From NCBI GenBank assembly GCA_030998225.1, contig JAPYXD010000555.1:1550001-1614000 (forward strand): 64,000 nt of DNA, written 5' to 3'. Numbering within the stretch: position 1 is the stretch's first letter; each line of letters starts with the position of its first letter. Shown here piece after piece: positions 46,401 to 52,400 of the stretch. Both the position numbers and the translations under genes were made by a program. The notes beneath the pieces were generated by a model. It was not told the DNA's origin, searched no databases, and saw only the letters and a program-made list of their open reading frames with translations. Origin of the DNA: Diplolepis rosae. Its lineage: Eukaryota > Arthropoda > Insecta > Hymenoptera > Diplolepididae.

Positions 46401-49400
46401 TGGATTATAAATATGGGATAAGAGCAAAATTATTATGGCTTGAAAATGCAGACCCACTGACCAAATATTTCACTCAAAGAATTTTAGAAATTCAATTTGT
46501 CATGAATAGCAGAATATGAACAATAAGTATGATTTTTTAGAGTGGAAAAACACCTTTGTATATCGCTGCAAGAGGTAGTTTCACAGCAATTGTCGATATG
46601 ATTATTAAGACTGCAAGAGTGGACTACCTAACACCGGTAATCTTCCAGATATGTAATTTATCTTCTATAAGTACATATGTTTATTATATATTCAAAGGAA
46701 TGGATCATTTCATTTTTCATTTCTGAGAAATATGCATAATATAGGCTTGTAAAAATGGTTTCAAACACAATTTGGTATTTAAAAAAGTTCAGACTCTCGT
46801 ACAGTACTATTTTTTTTTATCAACCTCTAAAAACTAAACTTGGAATTTTGAAATTATCAATTTCTTATATTCAATATTTTTTTACCAGAATAAGCTAATA
46901 AAATATCAATTCAAATAAATATGTAAATATGATTCGCAAAATTGTTGAAAATTTATTGTAAATAAAAATAATGCTTTAGTGTGTACTACTTAATTAATAG
47001 GAATTAATAAAAATAAAAAAATTTGTTTGGTATAAGGAGGATACAAATTCAGATAAAGAAGTAACATCGGGAAGAAGAGATTGGAGAGAAGAGACAAGGA
47101 GTGGCAGTATCTCCAGCAGCAAGATTGGCCTTTCGGATAATGTGCAATCAATTCTTTGGAGGTTGGCCTATAAACAACTAGGCCCTGAAGACTGGAAAAA
47201 ACTAGCTCTTCATTGGGCCTTTAATCACGATCAAATAAACGCAATAGAACATCAATATACTGGTAAAATATTATACATGTACCTAGATGTATTGTTTATC
47301 CATAGCACAACTTCTCTCCTTTCAAACTTTAGCCGCTGCGCTGATTCAATGTTTGCTGCATGTATGGGTTCATTAACAACGAAGTAACTCTAATTAATGC
47401 ACAGATATAACAGCATATGAAAATTTAATTATCGAAGGTCAAACTGCAAACTTTTTATTTAAGGAATCATACCACTCTACGCATTCCCAAAAAAAGGCTA
47501 TTTTAAAGAATTTTTTTAGAGGCTGCTATAATATAAATATTGCACGAAGGAAAATGGATTATAAAATTAAATTCAAATTAATTAGGTGAGTTTGAAATTT
47601 CTGCCACTATCTACATTTTCGGAGAATCACTAGTCGCGTATCAGATAGAATACATTGTCGACAGGTGTCCTCATAGACCATTTCAAACTCTTATATCGCA
47701 AAATAATGCAAATTATTTTACAAATTAAATTATAAAAGCTATAATGTCGATTATAAGCGGTATGATGTTAAAATATAGAAAAAATTGTAGGTTATGTCAC
47801 TTATAATCTAGATTGTACTTCTTATAATCTAAATTATAGTATTTATAATCTAAATAGCTGTCCCATAGTCACTGGACCTGGATATTAAATTTTATAATCC
47901 ATTTTTCTCAGTGTGATATAAAACTTGTTGGGCTTAATAAATAAACTCTTAAAACACATGAAAAAATTTTTTTTATTGATTGTACACAGTTTTTGAATAC
48001 AAAAATCTTGAAAAATAGGTAGGTAGATAAAGCAAAGAGTTTTGGATTCAGTATGACAGTAGCTATATCCTAAACCACAACCAATAAACTTTATACAAAT
48101 ATTTCAAAATGGCAAAAATTCTTCAAAGTATTTTTTTTCGAAAAATTTCCGCCATTTTGAAATTTTTTTATACATTTTAATGGTTGTGGTTCAGGATATA
48201 GCTACTGTCGTACTAAATCTAAAAATCTTTGCTTTGTCTGTTTCAGATGGTCTTTCATGGAGAAATCATCAGCGAAGCGACCTACCTACTTTTCGAAGAG
48301 TTGCGTTTTCCTGACATTTTTGTATACAAAAACTGTGTAAAATCAATCAAAAAAATTTTTTTCGTGTATTTTAAGAGTTTATGTATTAAGCCCAACAAGT
48401 TTTATATCAATATTTATATTAGCAACCTCTAAAAAAATTCTTTAAACAATCTTTTTTTGGGGATGCCTAGAGTGGTATGATCCCTTAAGATTAAGGCCAT
48501 TGATCAATCGGACTACGTAACTAAATTATACATTTATTCGTTGATCTAAGATAACTTTTTTAATTTACAAAGTATCTTTCTGAAAATTTGGGAAATGTAA
48601 CAAAAGACAATAAAGCACGTCTGTTAATTCCTTTTCAGTACAAATTTTGAAAAAAATTCGAAAGCTTATCGACAATTACAGTTAATTGTAATTTTTTCCT
48701 CACATTTAAAATTTTAAGTTGAAATAAAGCGGGAAAATTTTGGAAAATAATTTGGAAGTAGGAATAAAAAGTTATGACAAAAGCGTTGAGTGTAGAAAGA
48801 AAAAAAGTTTTATAATTCCCACAGAAATACCGATACACATAACCTCGTACACCACCTGTCAATATACACTGTAAAAAAAATAATTCGGTAGAATTACAAA
48901 AGCAGTTGTATGTAAATGCACGTTATAAAATTATTTATATTTTGTGAAATTACAGTTGAATAGTAATTATGCTACCTGACACGTTGTTTTTTTACAAGAC
49001 GAAATGTAATAATGCAACGTTATACGTCGTAGAATTAAATATCATTGGCAAAATTACAATAGGATTATAAAATTGCTACGTGTCACGTGAAGCGATTTAT
49101 TTCCAACGTGATATGTACTAATTTTACAATCCTATTGTAATTTTGCCAATGATATTTAATTCTACGACGTATAACGTTGCATTATTACATTTCGTCTTGT
49201 AAAAAAACAACGTGTCAGGTAGCATAATTACTATTCAACTGTAATTTCATAAAATATAAATAATTTTATAACGTGCAACGTAGTACTTTTACAATCGCTT
49301 TATACATTTACAACTGCTTTTGTAATTCTACCGAATTATTTTTTTTACAGTGTAGTTTAACCCTCCGTTACCAAACATATGAGGGATTCCCTCAATGGGG

Positions 49401-52400
49401 TCAGTTTTTTCGAAATAACTTCTAATTTACGCTTCACACAGTCTGGTCCGTTTGACCCTATTGAAAAACTTGACGTAAAAAACGACGTCAAAAATGACAT
49501 AAAAAACGAGGTTAAAAATTGGGACAGTTTTTTACGTCGTTTTTTATGTCATTTTTGACGTACTTTTTGTCTTTAAGAAGCCTTACATTTCCTATTACAT
49601 TTTTGTGACTCCTTTACGAAATGCCCATTCCACTTTGTAATAAATTATTTTATTATACAATAGTTCTTTTACTTTTAAGCATTTCTCAGTTACGATATCC
49701 AATGAACGACCGAATATAAATTGTTAAAGCTTCTTAAAGTCGAAAAAGTACGTAAAAAACGTCGTCAAAAATAACGTAAAAAATGACGTAAAAAACTAAC
49801 TCAATTTTTGACATCGTTTTTTACTTAATTTATGACATCGTTTTTTATGTCGTTTTTGACGTACTTTTTTGTCTTTAAGAAGCCTTAACAATTTATATTC
49901 GGTCGTTCATTGGGTATCGTAATTGAGAAATGCTTATCAGTAAAAGAACTATTGTATAATAAAATAATTTATTTCAAAGTGGAATGGGCATTTCGTAAAG
50001 GAGTCACAAAAATGTAATAGGTAATGTTAGGCTTCTTAAAGACAAAAAAGTACGTCAAAAACGACGTCAAAAACGACGTCAAAAATGACGTAAAAAACTG
50101 TCCCAATTTTTGACCTCGTTTTTACGTAATTTTTGACGTCGTTTTTTATGTCATTTTTGACGTCGTTTTTTACGCCATTTTTGACGTCCTTTTTTACGTC
50201 ATTTTTTACGTTATTTTTTACGTCACGTTTTTCAATAGGGGAATACCTTTCCCCGAATTATTCCTGAAGCTTTTTGTAGCAATAAAAAATGTTCAAGTAG
50301 AATACTCATTCAATTAATAATTAAAAACTGTACGTTTTTTGAATGAATAGTAAATCCCACCTTTACATGTGCAACTGGTGCGCCGAAATTTTTTCAGTGT
50401 ACGTGCTTCAAATTTTCTAGTAAATATATTAGAAACAAAAAAAGTTATCTTACATGGTTCGATTAACCTATAAATTTGGTAACGTGACACGGTTGATCTA
50501 TGGCCTTAAATATTCTCTATTGAAAATCCTTACATAGGATCCTTTACAACAACGTATAGATAAAGATCCTCCAGGGAAGAATGCGAAAATGTATGAATTA
50601 TGATGCATATATCATAATTAGATACTTATTAAGGTAGTCTGATAGCGATCAAATGAGTAACTATAACAATTTTTCGAAAATGTTTCATGCGCGTTGCAAA
50701 ATTTCGAACATTGTGCAGAAAACTTTTTTCCGTTATAATATTCAATAAATACCTATAACGATTGGGAAAAAAATGTTATCCATTAATTCTCAATCTTTAT
50801 TTGACTCGGAGTATTTCTTTCGGTGAACTTCGGCAATCATCGCGCTGCGCCAATCACTCGGGATCCAAGCGCGGACCTACCCGACGAGATGACAACTATA
50901 GTGTTATCGTCAGCTGAGCGGAAATATGGATTCCAGTTCCTTTTTATTCTTGTTTTCTGACGTTTATTTCGAAATAACTTTCCGAGATATACGGTAAGAT
51001 ACGATTTTCAAAGAAAAATTAATATTCTTAAGAAATTTCCCAACGGTTCCATAGTTTTCCGCAACGCCGCCACCAGAAAATTTTTCGCAAATTCGTGATA
51101 TTATGAGCCCGCGAAATGACTTTCCATAAGAACCCATGTTAAAATTCCATATATCGAGACGTGATAATTCAAAATTTAATACGGTAAGACCAAAAAAGGC
51201 AGAGGACTTTTCGATCGAGAGGAGTCTAATCTATCAATATTTGAAATAAAAAAGGGCACTTAACCCCCCCCCGTCGGACTACCTTTAACGAATATACTCA
51301 CATTCGTTACAAATTACTAAACAAAAACATAACCGGAACTCTCCAACAAACTCCGCTCAACCAATCCGATTACCCTATTGAAAATTCCGACGTTGGAAAC
51401 GACATCAGAAATGACATTGGAAACGGCATCGGAAACGTTATCGTAAACGTTGTTGTAAGTAATATCGTAAACGACCTTGGATTTTGAGACCATATTCGAT
51501 ATCGTTTACGACCTTTTTTTATGTTAAATAAGACAAAATACTTTATTATTGTTAAAATTTAAATCTATTTAACAATATGGAAGAAATATAAAGACAATGG
51601 AAACTGTTATAAACATATTGGTTTAATTTTGTCCTTAAAACGCGAAAAAAAATTGTTTGTTTTTTTATAATGAGAATTTTAATAAACCAATATGTTTATA
51701 TCAGTTTCCATTGTCTTCATATTCCTTCCATATAGTTAAATAGATTTAAATTTTAACAATGATAAAATATTTTGTCTTATTTAATATAAAAAAAGGTCGT
51801 AAACGATATCGGATATGGTCCCAAAATCCAACTTCGTTTACGATAACGTTTCCGATGTCGTTTCCAGCGTCGGAATTTTCAATAGGGTAGGCACGGGGTT
51901 CGTCGCATCCTTCTCTAGAGGATCCTTAAGTATAGAAAAATGATATGGAAATTTTTCAGTATACGTGGTTGTGAAGGTTTCTAAATACTAGTAAGGGATC
52001 TTTTAAAACTTCAAATTCTACATTTTCGTCAAGACAAATTTCTTAGTTTTTCAAATATTTTAAATTTTACTCGAATTTCTTAACATCTTTTGAGACATTT
52101 CTTGAAACTTATTTTAAAATAATTAAATTTTCCTGAAATTTGTATGATCACAAAATTCTAAGATGTCCTTTTTTTTAATTACTGAGAATAAGCATTTGCA
52201 TTTACATTTACATTGTATTCTGAAAGCGAGAAATTCGAATAACTGTATTAGACAGAGCTGGGTAACTATTTCAAATGAATCCATTCCAAATACCTATTTG
52301 AAATGCAAAATGCCATTTTCCATTTTGTATTTTAGATAGGAAGAAAACCATTTTCCATTTTAAATAGGTTTTCAACCTTTTTTTAACTTAAAATACTATT

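Larger units (their letters stand above)
47461..48486. mobile_element. Large foldback element carrying a nested element and SINE
   Basis: Left aaggaatcataccactctac, right gtagagtggtat-complement ending at gatccctta. The arms pair through gctgctataatataaatatt, aaacttgttgggctt, caaaaatcttgaaaaat, aggtaggt.g, gacagtagctatatcc and ggttgtggtt. The left arm is broken at about 47541 by a second element (47541-47917), which itself contains a SINE body. Located in the last large intron of the ANKDD1-type gene. Confidence 0.85.
48493..50508. mobile_element. TIR element family E, copy 2, expanded by nested insertions
   Basis: Left ttaaggccattgatcaatcg, right ggttgatctatggccttaaa. Sequence next to the left end (aaagtatctttctgaaaatt, aataaagcacgtctgttaat) matches the 45497 copy. 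Two further elements are nested inside (48867-49352 and 49456-50240). Confidence 0.7.

Noticed and set aside
49456..50240. CRISPR-like array (many short near-identical units)
   Set aside because: Units are contiguous, vary in sequence, lack unique spacers and are arranged as an inverted pair inside transposon ends in a eukaryotic intron.
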